Notes under the pieces: model-generated
The model's input: only the letters and a program-made list of their open reading frames with translations
What the model was told of the DNA's origin: nothing
Databases searched by the model: none
Shown here: positions 26,846 through 34,568 of the stretch, in pieces
How the letters are laid out: each line of letters starts with the position of its first letter
Numbering within the stretch: position 1 is the stretch's first letter
Program-made: the position numbers and the translations under genes
NCBI GenBank assembly: GCA_902789725.1
Contig: CADAPC010000022.1
Coordinates: forward strand, 1 to 63,430
Length of the DNA stretch: 63,430 nucleotides
Source of the DNA: an uncultured Bacteroidales bacterium
GTDB taxonomy: Bacteria; Bacteroidota; Bacteroidia; Bacteroidales; Bacteroidaceae
Direction of reading: 5' to 3'

Positions 26846-28010
26846 GTATCTCATGATGGCCACTGTAGCCCTCATGACAGCTGTAAGTTTCACCGCTTGC
26901 AGTGACGATGACAACAACTCATCGAACTACGAGAAGTATCAGCAGGAAGTGAACTCGATGGTCAACGGCCAGAAGAGGAACAGCAAAGCCATCCTGCTCG
27001 TGGCCTTCGGTTCCACTTGGCAGCAAGCCTACGACACCTTCGACCAGGTGGTGTCTGACTACAAGAACGAGTTCCCCGGATGGGACATCTACCTGTCGTT
27101 CTCTTCAGCCATTTGCATCAACCAGGCACGTGCTGGCGAACACGCAAAAGACCCCGACACCCCTGCAGAAGTGCGCAATTACTACGACCCCGAGCACTGG
27201 CTCACCGCTATTGGCAAGGCCGGCTATGAGCAGATTGTGGTGCAGTCGCTTCAGGTCATTCCCGGTGAAGAATACCGCCGCGTGCGCGACACTTACGTAA
27301 AGGACTTCATGAACAACCGTAACGGCGACTTCAGCACGCCCTACATGAAGAGCCTCGACCAGAACGTCGCAGTAGGCACTCCCCTCATGGCCGAAGAGAG
27401 CGATGCCAAGGCACTGGCCAGCGTGCTGAACAACGAGAGCGACATCAAGGCCGCCGTCAACCAGGGCATCGTGACATTTATGGGCCACGGCAATCCTGAG
27501 GGCTACGATTACTACGGCGGCAACATCCGCTACCTGCAGCTGGAGGATCACTTGCGCGCATTGAACCCCAACTATTATGTAGGTACTGTAGATATGGACG
27601 AGACATACGCTGAAGATGTGCTGAAGCACATTGCCGGTGGAACGTTCGACTACCAAGTGGGCGATGTAACCAAGACCATCACTTACGCAGCCAACCCTGC
27701 TAAGAAAGCACAACTCTACCCACTCATGTCCATAGCTGGTGATCATGCCCACAACGACATGGCCGATGAGGAGGACAAAGAGAGCTGGGTATCGCTCTTC
27801 AAAGCAGCCGGCATTGCCACTACTGCCTACGAGACCACTTTCACAGAGGCCTGCATGAAAGGTTACCAGACTGGCACCGGTTACATTCCAGCCCTGGCTG
27901 AGCGCTCGGCCGTTCGTGCCCTTTGGATGAACCACACCCGCGAGGCCATCGAGAAATTGGGCACTGAAGATGCTCTCTCCACCCCCACCACTGCCCCCGA
28001 CGAGGAATAA
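26832..28010 (+). CDS. Exported CbiK-type chelatase lipoprotein
   Basis: 392 aa. The N-terminus is a lipoprotein signal with lipobox FTAC (Cys23) and an acidic DDDNN tail, so the protein is outside the cytoplasm. The remainder is a class II chelatase of the CbiK family: AILLVAFGSTWQQAYDTF (53-70), FMGHGNPEG (metal-site His219) and SIAGDHAHNDMA (His305/His307). The position that in CbiK usually reads V-E-G appears here as VDMDE (Asp254), so the metal-binding Glu may be replaced. Cytosolic CbiK inserts cobalt into sirohydrochlorin; this exported one sits between two receptors, like the P. gingivalis haem lipoprotein IhtB or the periplasmic Desulfovibrio CbiK. Biosynthetic chelation is thus not certain. 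Confidence 0.85.
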   Translation: MKTIKYLMMATVALMTAVSFTACSDDDNNSSNYEKYQQEVNSMVNGQKRNSKAILLVAFGSTWQQAYDTFDQVVSDYKNEFPGWDIYLSFSSAICINQARAGEHAKDPDTPAEVRNYYDPEHWLTAIGKAGYEQIVVQSLQVIPGEEYRRVRDTYVKDFMNNRNGDFSTPYMKSLDQNVAVGTPLMAEESDAKALASVLNNESDIKAAVNQGIVTFMGHGNPEGYDYYGGNIRYLQLEDHLRALNPNYYVGTVDMDETYAEDVLKHIAGGTFDYQVGDVTKTITYAANPAKKAQLYPLMSIAGDHAHNDMADEEDKESWVSLFKAAGIATTAYETTFTEACMKGYQTGTGYIPALAERSAVRALWMNHTREAIEKLGTEDALSTPTTAPDEE

Positions 28011-28050
28011 ACGTCAGTTTCTGTGTTGAAGAAATCTCCTTAAAATATCA

Positions 28051-30117
28051 ATGAAGAAAGTGTTTTTTCTGGCGGCGCTCTCATGCGGGAGCGTCGCCTT
28101 TGGTCAAGTGCACCGCATGGAGCATCGCGACACAACAGCAACAGTGAAAACCTACAGTCTCAACCCTGTAGTGGTGACAGGAACGGGCCACCACCAGCGT
28201 CTGAAATCCACCGCCACTCCTGTCAGGGTGCTCACTGCCCAAGAAATATCGGAACAGGGCATCACCACCTTCGACGCAGCCCTCACTCGCATGCTTCCGC
28301 AAGTGTCAATGGCTCCCAACTCGATGGGGACGTTCCTCCGCATGAACGGACTGGGCAACAAGTACATTCTCATCCTCATCAATGGGCAAAAACTCTCAGG
28401 CGACATCTCCAACAACGTGGACCTCAACCGTGTGAACATGGCTCGCGTGAAGCGCATCGAAGTGCTCGATGGCGCAGCGTCATCACTTTATGGCAGCGAT
28501 GCCATCGCCGGAGTCATCAACATCATCACCGACCAACCCACCGACCACCTCGTGAGCGTGGAAAGCAACACCCGCATTTCAGGTAAAGGACAATTCACCG
28601 AGGCCGCCACACTCAACATCTTCACCCACGGCCTGGGCTCATACACCTCCTTCACCCACGACCGTGCCGACAGTTACCGAAACAACCACCTGGAGCAGGT
28701 GAAAGGTTCCGACACCGAAACCCGGGAAACCATTGCCCCCCTCTTCACCGGCTATCGGTCCAACTTGCTGGCACAAAGGTTCACCTACTCCCCCAACCCC
28801 CACTTAGCCCTCAACGCTGGTTTCGATTATTCCACAAAAATCACCCATCGTCCCAACACCCACCCCGACGTGACAGGAGGCACCGATTACGAGATGCAGT
28901 ATAAGGGCTTCCGCTGGAACGTGGGCGGCATCTACAAGTTCACCCCAAAAAATTCTCTCCAAGCCACCTTCACCGCCGACCGCTTTCGGTATGGGAAAGA
29001 GTACGACGTGGCGACAAAGAGCCAGCAAGTGGGCGATTTCATCCTCTCGAAAAAGCAACATGCCTACGAGGCTGATGTAAAGAGCATTCTGGGACTGGCA
29101 AGGGGAGGCACCACCATCTTTGGAGCCAACTGGCGCCGCGATGCACTTGAAGCCACGTCGGGCAATATTGACCAAGAAGCCTACACCCTCGCATGCTATG
29201 GTCAACACGAGCAGAACTTCCTACACAACATGACCGCTACCGTCGGAGTGCGCTACACCCACCACGAGACCTTCGGCAACCACCTCACGCCCAAAGCCAC
29301 GCTGATGGTTGCACCCGGAGCCTTCCGCTTTCGTGCCACCTACGCTGCCGGGTTCCGCGCCCCAGGACTGGACGAGCTGTTTTACCACTATTACTCCGTC
29401 AACCGCGGCAAACCCCAAATCAGCTTCGGCAACCGCAACTTGAAACCAGAGAAGAGCCACTACTTCGCCCTGAATGCCGAGTATCACACAGACAGGCTTC
29501 TGGCGAGCGTGACGGGCTACATGAACCGCATCAACGACATGGTGGTGAAAGAGAACATCGGCATGGACGACGCTTCCCTTGCCATGCTGCAGCGAGCGTT
29601 TCCCGAAATGACTGATGCCGAAGCATCGAAGCTGGCAAGTTACGCCCTCTACCAAAACAGCGACAAAGGCGACGTGAAGGGCGTGCAGGTCAACATCTCA
29701 GCCAACCTCTTCCCTGGCTTCAACCTCTCTGCCAACTGGACATACGCCTACGCACGCACCAAGAGCGGCGAGGAATGGAATGTGCTGGAACGTAGCATCC
29801 GCAACGCTGCCACCATTGCCGCCAACTACCACCACGCATGGGGACGCTATGCACTGAACGTGAACCTGAACGGACGTCTGCAGTCAAAAACCTACTACAC
29901 GGGCTCTTACGAGGATGCCCCGGGCTTCGGCATTTGGAACATCAACACCACCCACACTTTCGACTGCACCAAGTGGGCACTCATCGAACCCGGCATCGGC
30001 ATCGACAACCTCTTCGACAAGACCGACCACCGCATCGACTCGTCGGTGCGCAAAGTGGCTCTCTACAATCCTGGCCGAATGCTCACCTTCGCACTGAAAG
30101 TTCGCTTCAAGCAGTAA
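28051..30117 (+). CDS. TonB-dependent receptor (second of the corrinoid operon)
   Basis: 688 aa. Signal peptide to about FGQV (residue 20), TonB-box-like LNPVVVTGTG, a plug with MNGLGNKYILILINGQKL and ASSLYGSDAIAGVINIIT, and a barrel ending in FALKVRFKQ. The plug is similar to that of the receptor at 24692, but the barrel differs, so this is a paralogue with probably different ligand specificity. It starts 40 bp after the chelatase gene. Candidate ligands are corrinoids, porphyrins or metal complexes produced or bound by the chelatase lipoprotein. Confidence 0.88.
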   Translation: MKKVFFLAALSCGSVAFGQVHRMEHRDTTATVKTYSLNPVVVTGTGHHQRLKSTATPVRVLTAQEISEQGITTFDAALTRMLPQVSMAPNSMGTFLRMNGLGNKYILILINGQKLSGDISNNVDLNRVNMARVKRIEVLDGAASSLYGSDAIAGVINIITDQPTDHLVSVESNTRISGKGQFTEAATLNIFTHGLGSYTSFTHDRADSYRNNHLEQVKGSDTETRETIAPLFTGYRSNLLAQRFTYSPNPHLALNAGFDYSTKITHRPNTHPDVTGGTDYEMQYKGFRWNVGGIYKFTPKNSLQATFTADRFRYGKEYDVATKSQQVGDFILSKKQHAYEADVKSILGLARGGTTIFGANWRRDALEATSGNIDQEAYTLACYGQHEQNFLHNMTATVGVRYTHHETFGNHLTPKATLMVAPGAFRFRATYAAGFRAPGLDELFYHYYSVNRGKPQISFGNRNLKPEKSHYFALNAEYHTDRLLASVTGYMNRINDMVVKENIGMDDASLAMLQRAFPEMTDAEASKLASYALYQNSDKGDVKGVQVNISANLFPGFNLSANWTYAYARTKSGEEWNVLERSIRNAATIAANYHHAWGRYALNVNLNGRLQSKTYYTGSYEDAPGFGIWNINTTHTFDCTKWALIEPGIGIDNLFDKTDHRIDSSVRKVALYNPGRMLTFALKVRFKQ

Positions 30118-30128
30118 GGTATGTTCTA
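30118..30128 (+). repeat. MITE-end-like motif
   Basis: GGTATGTTCTA matches the outer 11 bp of the element at 38529. It directly follows the receptor stop codon and precedes the TAACTTTG box of the next gene. This is short enough that chance is possible. Confidence 0.3.
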
Positions 30129-30139
30129 TAAAAAAAACG

Positions 30140-30147
30140 TAACTTTG
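30140..30147 (+). promoter_or_regulatory. -7 box inside the operon, before cbiHC
   Basis: TAACTTTG, only 5 bp before the ATG at 30153. If used it gives a leaderless transcript for the corrin-ring genes that escapes the riboswitch. No TTG at the standard distance. Confidence 0.4.
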
Positions 30148-30152
30148 TCCCC

Positions 30153-31562
30153 ATGATGAAAAAAATAACAATCATTGGCATCGGTCCGGGCTCACCAGAA
30201 GACATCACCCCCGCTGCCACCCAAGCACTGAGCGAGGCCGACGTGGTGGTCGGCTACAAATACTACTTCCAGTTCATCACGCCCTATCTCCGTGCCGAGT
30301 GCGAGTGCATCGACACGGGTATGAAACACGAACGCGAACGTGCCCAGCAGGCCTTCCGTCTTGCAGAGGAGGGCAAAACAGTTGCAGTCATCTCTTCAGG
30401 CGATGCTGGCATCTATGGAATGACCCCACTCATCCACGAAATGAAGCGTGAAAGGAACAGCGACGTGGAAATCTACTCCCTGCCAGGCATTTCCGCCTTT
30501 CAGAAAGCAGCCTCCCTGCTGGGTGCACCCATCAGTCACGACTTCTGCGTCCTCTCCCTCTCCGACCTCATGACCCCATGGGCCATGATTGAGCGGCGCA
30601 TCCGTGCTGCTGCCATGGGCGATTTCGTCACAGCCATCTACAACCCGAAATCCCACGACCGCTACTGGCAGCTCTATCGGCTGAAAGAGATTTTCCTGAA
30701 CGAAGGCAGAAATGGAAACACACCTGTGGGCTACGTGCGCCAAGCCGGACGACTTGAACAGGCTGTAACCCTCACTACCCTACAGGATTTCGACCCCGAA
30801 ACAGTGGATATGTTCACCGTGGTCATCATTGGCAACTCACACTCCTACCAGTGGAACGGAAAAATGATTACCCCACGAGGCTACTACCAAAAGGAACAAG
30901 TGGGCAGCGAGCAAACGGGGCAACGCATCATGATGGAGTCTTTCCGCACCATCGAGAGCGAACTGAAAAACAAGAACATCCCATTAGGTCACAAATGGGC
31001 GCTGCTGCATGCCATCCACACCACTGCCGACTTTGAAATGGAGTCCATTCTCCACATCGACCCCGAAGCCGTGGAACACATGTATGAGAAAGTGAAAAAT
31101 GGCACGCTCACCACCATCATCACCGACGTGACCATGGCGCAGAGCGGCATCCGCAAGGGGGCACTCGCACGCCTGAACATCCAAGCCCTCTGCTACCTCC
31201 CCGACCCACGTGTGGACACTGAACGCACTTCGGCCCACAACATCACCCGCACCCAAGCCGCCATCCGACTCGCCGTGCAGGACCACCCCGATGCCCTCTA
31301 TGTCTTTGGCAACGCACCTACAGCCCTCATGGAACTCTGCCACCTCATTCGCCAAGGGAAAGCCCACCCCGCCGGCATCATTGCAGCCCCCGTCGGCTTT
31401 GTGCATGTGAAAGAATCAAAGCACATGGTGAAGCCCTTTACCGACATTCCCAAAATCATTGTCGAAGGTCGCAAGGGAGGGTCCAACCTCGCTGCCACCC
31501 TCTGCAACGCCATCCTCACCTTCGACGATGCTGCCCTGCTAAGGCCTGGAAAAGACGTGTAA
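30153..31562 (+). CDS. cbiHC: Fused precorrin-3B C17-methyltransferase and precorrin-8X methylmutase (CbiH-CbiC)
   Basis: 469 aa. Residues 1-250 are a corrin SAM methyltransferase: ITIIGIGPGSPEDITPAA at the N-terminus, VAVISSGDAGIYGM (near 73-86) and YNPKSHDRYWQL, which match CbiH/CobJ. Residues about 255-465 are CbiC/CobH, with ITDVTMAQSGIRKG and GNAPTALMELCHLI, including the catalytic-His region (MMESFRTIES, ALLHAIHTTAD). CbiH performs ring contraction with C17 methylation; CbiC moves the C11 methyl to C12. A second ATG three bases on (30156) is possible. The next gene starts 22 bp later. Confidence 0.92.
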   Translation: MMKKITIIGIGPGSPEDITPAATQALSEADVVVGYKYYFQFITPYLRAECECIDTGMKHERERAQQAFRLAEEGKTVAVISSGDAGIYGMTPLIHEMKRERNSDVEIYSLPGISAFQKAASLLGAPISHDFCVLSLSDLMTPWAMIERRIRAAAMGDFVTAIYNPKSHDRYWQLYRLKEIFLNEGRNGNTPVGYVRQAGRLEQAVTLTTLQDFDPETVDMFTVVIIGNSHSYQWNGKMITPRGYYQKEQVGSEQTGQRIMMESFRTIESELKNKNIPLGHKWALLHAIHTTADFEMESILHIDPEAVEHMYEKVKNGTLTTIITDVTMAQSGIRKGALARLNIQALCYLPDPRVDTERTSAHNITRTQAAIRLAVQDHPDALYVFGNAPTALMELCHLIRQGKAHPAGIIAAPVGFVHVKESKHMVKPFTDIPKIIVEGRKGGSNLAATLCNAILTFDDAALLRPGKDV

Positions 31563-31584
31563 GTTTTTTTTATCCCCAACAGTC

Positions 31585-32796
31585 ATGAATAGTTTTATTG
31601 TCATAGGCATCACCGACCACCCCTCCCCCTTCTTCCCTCCCGAAGTACTGGAAGTAATCCAGCAAGGGAGCATCTTTTCAGGAGGCAAACGCCACCATGA
31701 GATTGTAGCCCCCTTCTTGCCCGATGGAGCAAGATGGATAGACATCACTGTCCCCCTTTCTGCTGTCTTTGAGCAGTACCAACCATCACCTATAAACAAT
31801 ACCCCATCGACCATCATCGTTTTTGCCTCAGGCGACCCTCTCTTCTTCGGCTTCGCCAACACGCTCAGGAGCCAATTTCCCAGTGCGCACATCACGGTGT
31901 TCCCAACCTTCAATTCCCTCCAGCTCCTCGCCCACCGTCTCCTTCTCCCTTACCACGACCTCCGCATCGTCTCCCTCACAGGCCGCCCTTGGCAGGAGCT
32001 GGACCGCGCCCTCATCGAAGGTGCCCCCAAAATAGGAGTGCTCACCGACAAGGAACATACCCCTGCCACCATAGCCCAACGCATGCTCCACTACGGCTTC
32101 GGCCACTACCATACGCATGTGGGCGAACACCTCGGCAACCCTGCCCTTGAACGGGTTTCTTCCTACACGCTGGAGGAGGCAGCCCAGCACACATTTCAAC
32201 AACCCAACTGTCTCATTCTCATAGGAAATCATCAACGCAGATGGGGCCTGCCCGACAGTGAGTTTGCCCTCCTCAACGGACGTGAGAAAATGATCACCAA
32301 GATGCCCATCCGCCTCCTCACGCTCCAAGCACTCGACCTCCCCAACCGACACACCCTTTGGGACATCGGGGCCTGCACAGGCTCTGTCTCCATCGAAGCG
32401 CACCTGCAGTTTCCCCACCTCCACATCCATGCCTTCGAAATTCGTCCCGAATGCGAAGCCATCATCCACGAAAACGCCCGCCGTTTCCACGCTCCTGGCC
32501 TCCACCTTCACATGGGCGATTTCATGCAGGCAGACATCACCTCGCTGCCCCGCCCCGACGCTGTCTTCATCGGCGGCCACGGAGGGCATCTCAAAGAAAT
32601 CATGGCAATGGCCAAGACCGTGCTCACCGACAATGGCATCATCGTTTTCAACAGCGTCATCGCCCCAAAAGTCAGCACAGACAGCCACCAGCTTTGGAAT
32701 GAGGCATGCGAAGAACTACAACTCAAGCAAGACACTCCCACCCAAATACAACTGAACAACCATCACCCAATCACCATTCTACGATGCAAAAAATAG
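31585..32796 (+). CDS. cbiET: Precorrin-6B/7 C5,15-methyltransferase and decarboxylase (CbiE-CbiT fusion)
   Basis: 403 aa, the usual length of the fused CobL-type protein. The N-terminal CbiE half (about 1-205) has FSGGKRHHEIV and VVFASGDPLFFG-type motifs. The CbiT half (about 215-403) is a Rossmann methyltransferase with LWDIGACTGSVSIEA (SAM site) and PDAVFIGGHGG. It methylates C5 and C15 and removes the C12 acetate carboxyl. It overlaps the next gene by 13 bp. Confidence 0.93.
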   Translation: MNSFIVIGITDHPSPFFPPEVLEVIQQGSIFSGGKRHHEIVAPFLPDGARWIDITVPLSAVFEQYQPSPINNTPSTIIVFASGDPLFFGFANTLRSQFPSAHITVFPTFNSLQLLAHRLLLPYHDLRIVSLTGRPWQELDRALIEGAPKIGVLTDKEHTPATIAQRMLHYGFGHYHTHVGEHLGNPALERVSSYTLEEAAQHTFQQPNCLILIGNHQRRWGLPDSEFALLNGREKMITKMPIRLLTLQALDLPNRHTLWDIGACTGSVSIEAHLQFPHLHIHAFEIRPECEAIIHENARRFHAPGLHLHMGDFMQADITSLPRPDAVFIGGHGGHLKEIMAMAKTVLTDNGIIVFNSVIAPKVSTDSHQLWNEACEELQLKQDTPTQIQLNNHHPITILRCKK

Positions 32797-34568
32797 CCAT
32801 CATCCCTGTGGGCGAGAAAGACAGCTACATTGTCTCCACCCTGCAAAGCCAGTTGAATGCCACCATCATGGAGCGCGCTCAAGTGCGCCAGCAGTGGAAA
32901 CAGTTCAATGCCTTCATCTTCATCGGCGCCATGGGCATCTGCGTACGCACCATCGCCCCGCTGGTGGAGGACAAACACACCGACCCCGCCGTTGTGTGTG
33001 TTGACACCCTGCGCCAGTTTGCCGTCTCAGTGCTCTCAGGCCACATTGGCGGAGCCAACGAACTGACCCGACAGGTGGCATCCATGCTCCGTGCCACACC
33101 CGTCATCACCACCCAGAGCGACAATGCCGGCCTTTGGGCACTCGACACGCTGGAAAAACGCTTCGATTGGGCACCTGTCTTTTCACAGGAAGAGATGAAT
33201 GCCGCCATCTATACCTTTGTCAACCGGCGACCCACCGCCCTCTACATGGATGTGCGCGACGAAGGAACGGACTACCTGGAGCGTACTTTACCCAGCCACG
33301 TCGCCATCATCCACGACATCAAGGACGTCATCCCCAGCAAATATGCGCTGCTCATCATCGTCTCGCCCCGCACCCATCACTACCCAGAGGATATGCTCAC
33401 CTTACACTTTGTACCGATGGTGGGAACCATCGGCTTCGGGTTGGCGCATCATCCCGACAACATCGAAAACATCTACGATGAAATCAACGACACCCTGTAC
33501 GACTGCGGGTTCTTTGATTGCAGCCACCGCTTTTGCACCATCGACGTGAAGCGCGACGAACCCTTTGTGGGGCACCTGAAATTTCGGTACCAGAAAAAAG
33601 TGGAGTTCTTCACCGCCGACGAACTTGCCCAAGTGGAAGTGCCCCACCCTAACGACACGGTAGCCAAGCTCGTGGGCACTCCCAGCGTGTGCGAAGCCGC
33701 AGCCATTTTAGGCTCCGACCATGGAGAGTTGGTTGTAGCCAAAGTGAAAGGCGAAAAGTGGACAGCAGCACTGGCCATCAACAGACGCCACTTGCGCAGC
33801 GTGCCTCAGCAGGGGCACATCGAAATTGTGGGGGCTGGACCGGGCGACCCCGACCTAATCAGTGTGCGTGGAAGAAGGATGCTGGAGCAGGCCGACCTCA
33901 TCCTCTATGCCGGGTCGTTAGTGCCCAAGGCACTGACTAACTGCCACAAACCCACGGCCACGGTGTTGTCCTCGGCACCCATGTCGCTCGAAGAGCAATG
34001 CACCCTGATGAAAGAACACTACAATCAGGGGCACTTCATCGTCCGTCTCCACACAGGCGACCCCTGCATCTTCGGAGCCATTCAGGAACAGATGGCCTTC
34101 TTCGACCGCCACGGAATGTCCTACCACATCACCCCAGGCATTTCCTCCTTCCTGGCAGCAGCAGCCGAACTCCGCAGCCAGTTCACCATTCCTGAGCGCA
34201 CCCAAACCATCATCCTCACCCGAGGCGAAGGGCGCACACCCATGCCCGAGAAGGAGCAGCTACACCTGCTGGCCAAGAGCCAAAGCACCATGTGCATTTT
34301 CCTCAGTGCCGCCATTGTAGATGACGTGCAGAAGGAACTGCTGCAGGAATATCCCGAGGACACCCCCGTGGCTGCCTGCTACCACCTCACATGGCCCGAC
34401 CAGCACATCTACCGTGGCCAGCTCAAGGACCTCGCCAACATCGTGCACGAAAACAACCTCACGCTCACCACCATGATTGTGGTGGGCGAAGCCATCGACA
34501 ACCGGCACGGCCTCTCCGAGCTCTACAACAAGCATTTCACCCACCTCTTCAGGAAAGGAACAGAATGA
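32784..34568 (+). CDS. cbiGF: Fused CbiG lactone-opening enzyme and precorrin-4 C11-methyltransferase (CbiG-CbiF)
   Basis: 594 aa from the ATG at 32784; the longer ORF to 32706 reads through cbiET. Residues 1-345 are CbiG (FIGAMGICVRTIAPLVEDK, VVCVDTLRQFAVSVLSGHIGG-type region), which opens the ring A lactone and releases acetaldehyde in the anaerobic route. Residues about 350-594 are CbiF/CobM: IEIVGAGPGDPDLISVRGR, LHTGDPCIFGAIQEQM and ILTRGEGRTPMP. The CbiG half shows that the cobalt-early anaerobic pathway is used. The ATGA overlap with the next gene implies coupled translation. Confidence 0.93.
   Translation: MQKIAIIPVGEKDSYIVSTLQSQLNATIMERAQVRQQWKQFNAFIFIGAMGICVRTIAPLVEDKHTDPAVVCVDTLRQFAVSVLSGHIGGANELTRQVASMLRATPVITTQSDNAGLWALDTLEKRFDWAPVFSQEEMNAAIYTFVNRRPTALYMDVRDEGTDYLERTLPSHVAIIHDIKDVIPSKYALLIIVSPRTHHYPEDMLTLHFVPMVGTIGFGLAHHPDNIENIYDEINDTLYDCGFFDCSHRFCTIDVKRDEPFVGHLKFRYQKKVEFFTADELAQVEVPHPNDTVAKLVGTPSVCEAAAILGSDHGELVVAKVKGEKWTAALAINRRHLRSVPQQGHIEIVGAGPGDPDLISVRGRRMLEQADLILYAGSLVPKALTNCHKPTATVLSSAPMSLEEQCTLMKEHYNQGHFIVRLHTGDPCIFGAIQEQMAFFDRHGMSYHITPGISSFLAAAAELRSQFTIPERTQTIILTRGEGRTPMPEKEQLHLLAKSQSTMCIFLSAAIVDDVQKELLQEYPEDTPVAACYHLTWPDQHIYRGQLKDLANIVHENNLTLTTMIVVGEAIDNRHGLSELYNKHFTHLFRKGTE

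Noticed and set aside
32706..32783. Longer start for the CbiG-CbiF gene
   Set aside because: The added residues are read from the cbiET frame and have no similarity to CbiG; the ATG at 32784 begins the conserved sequence.
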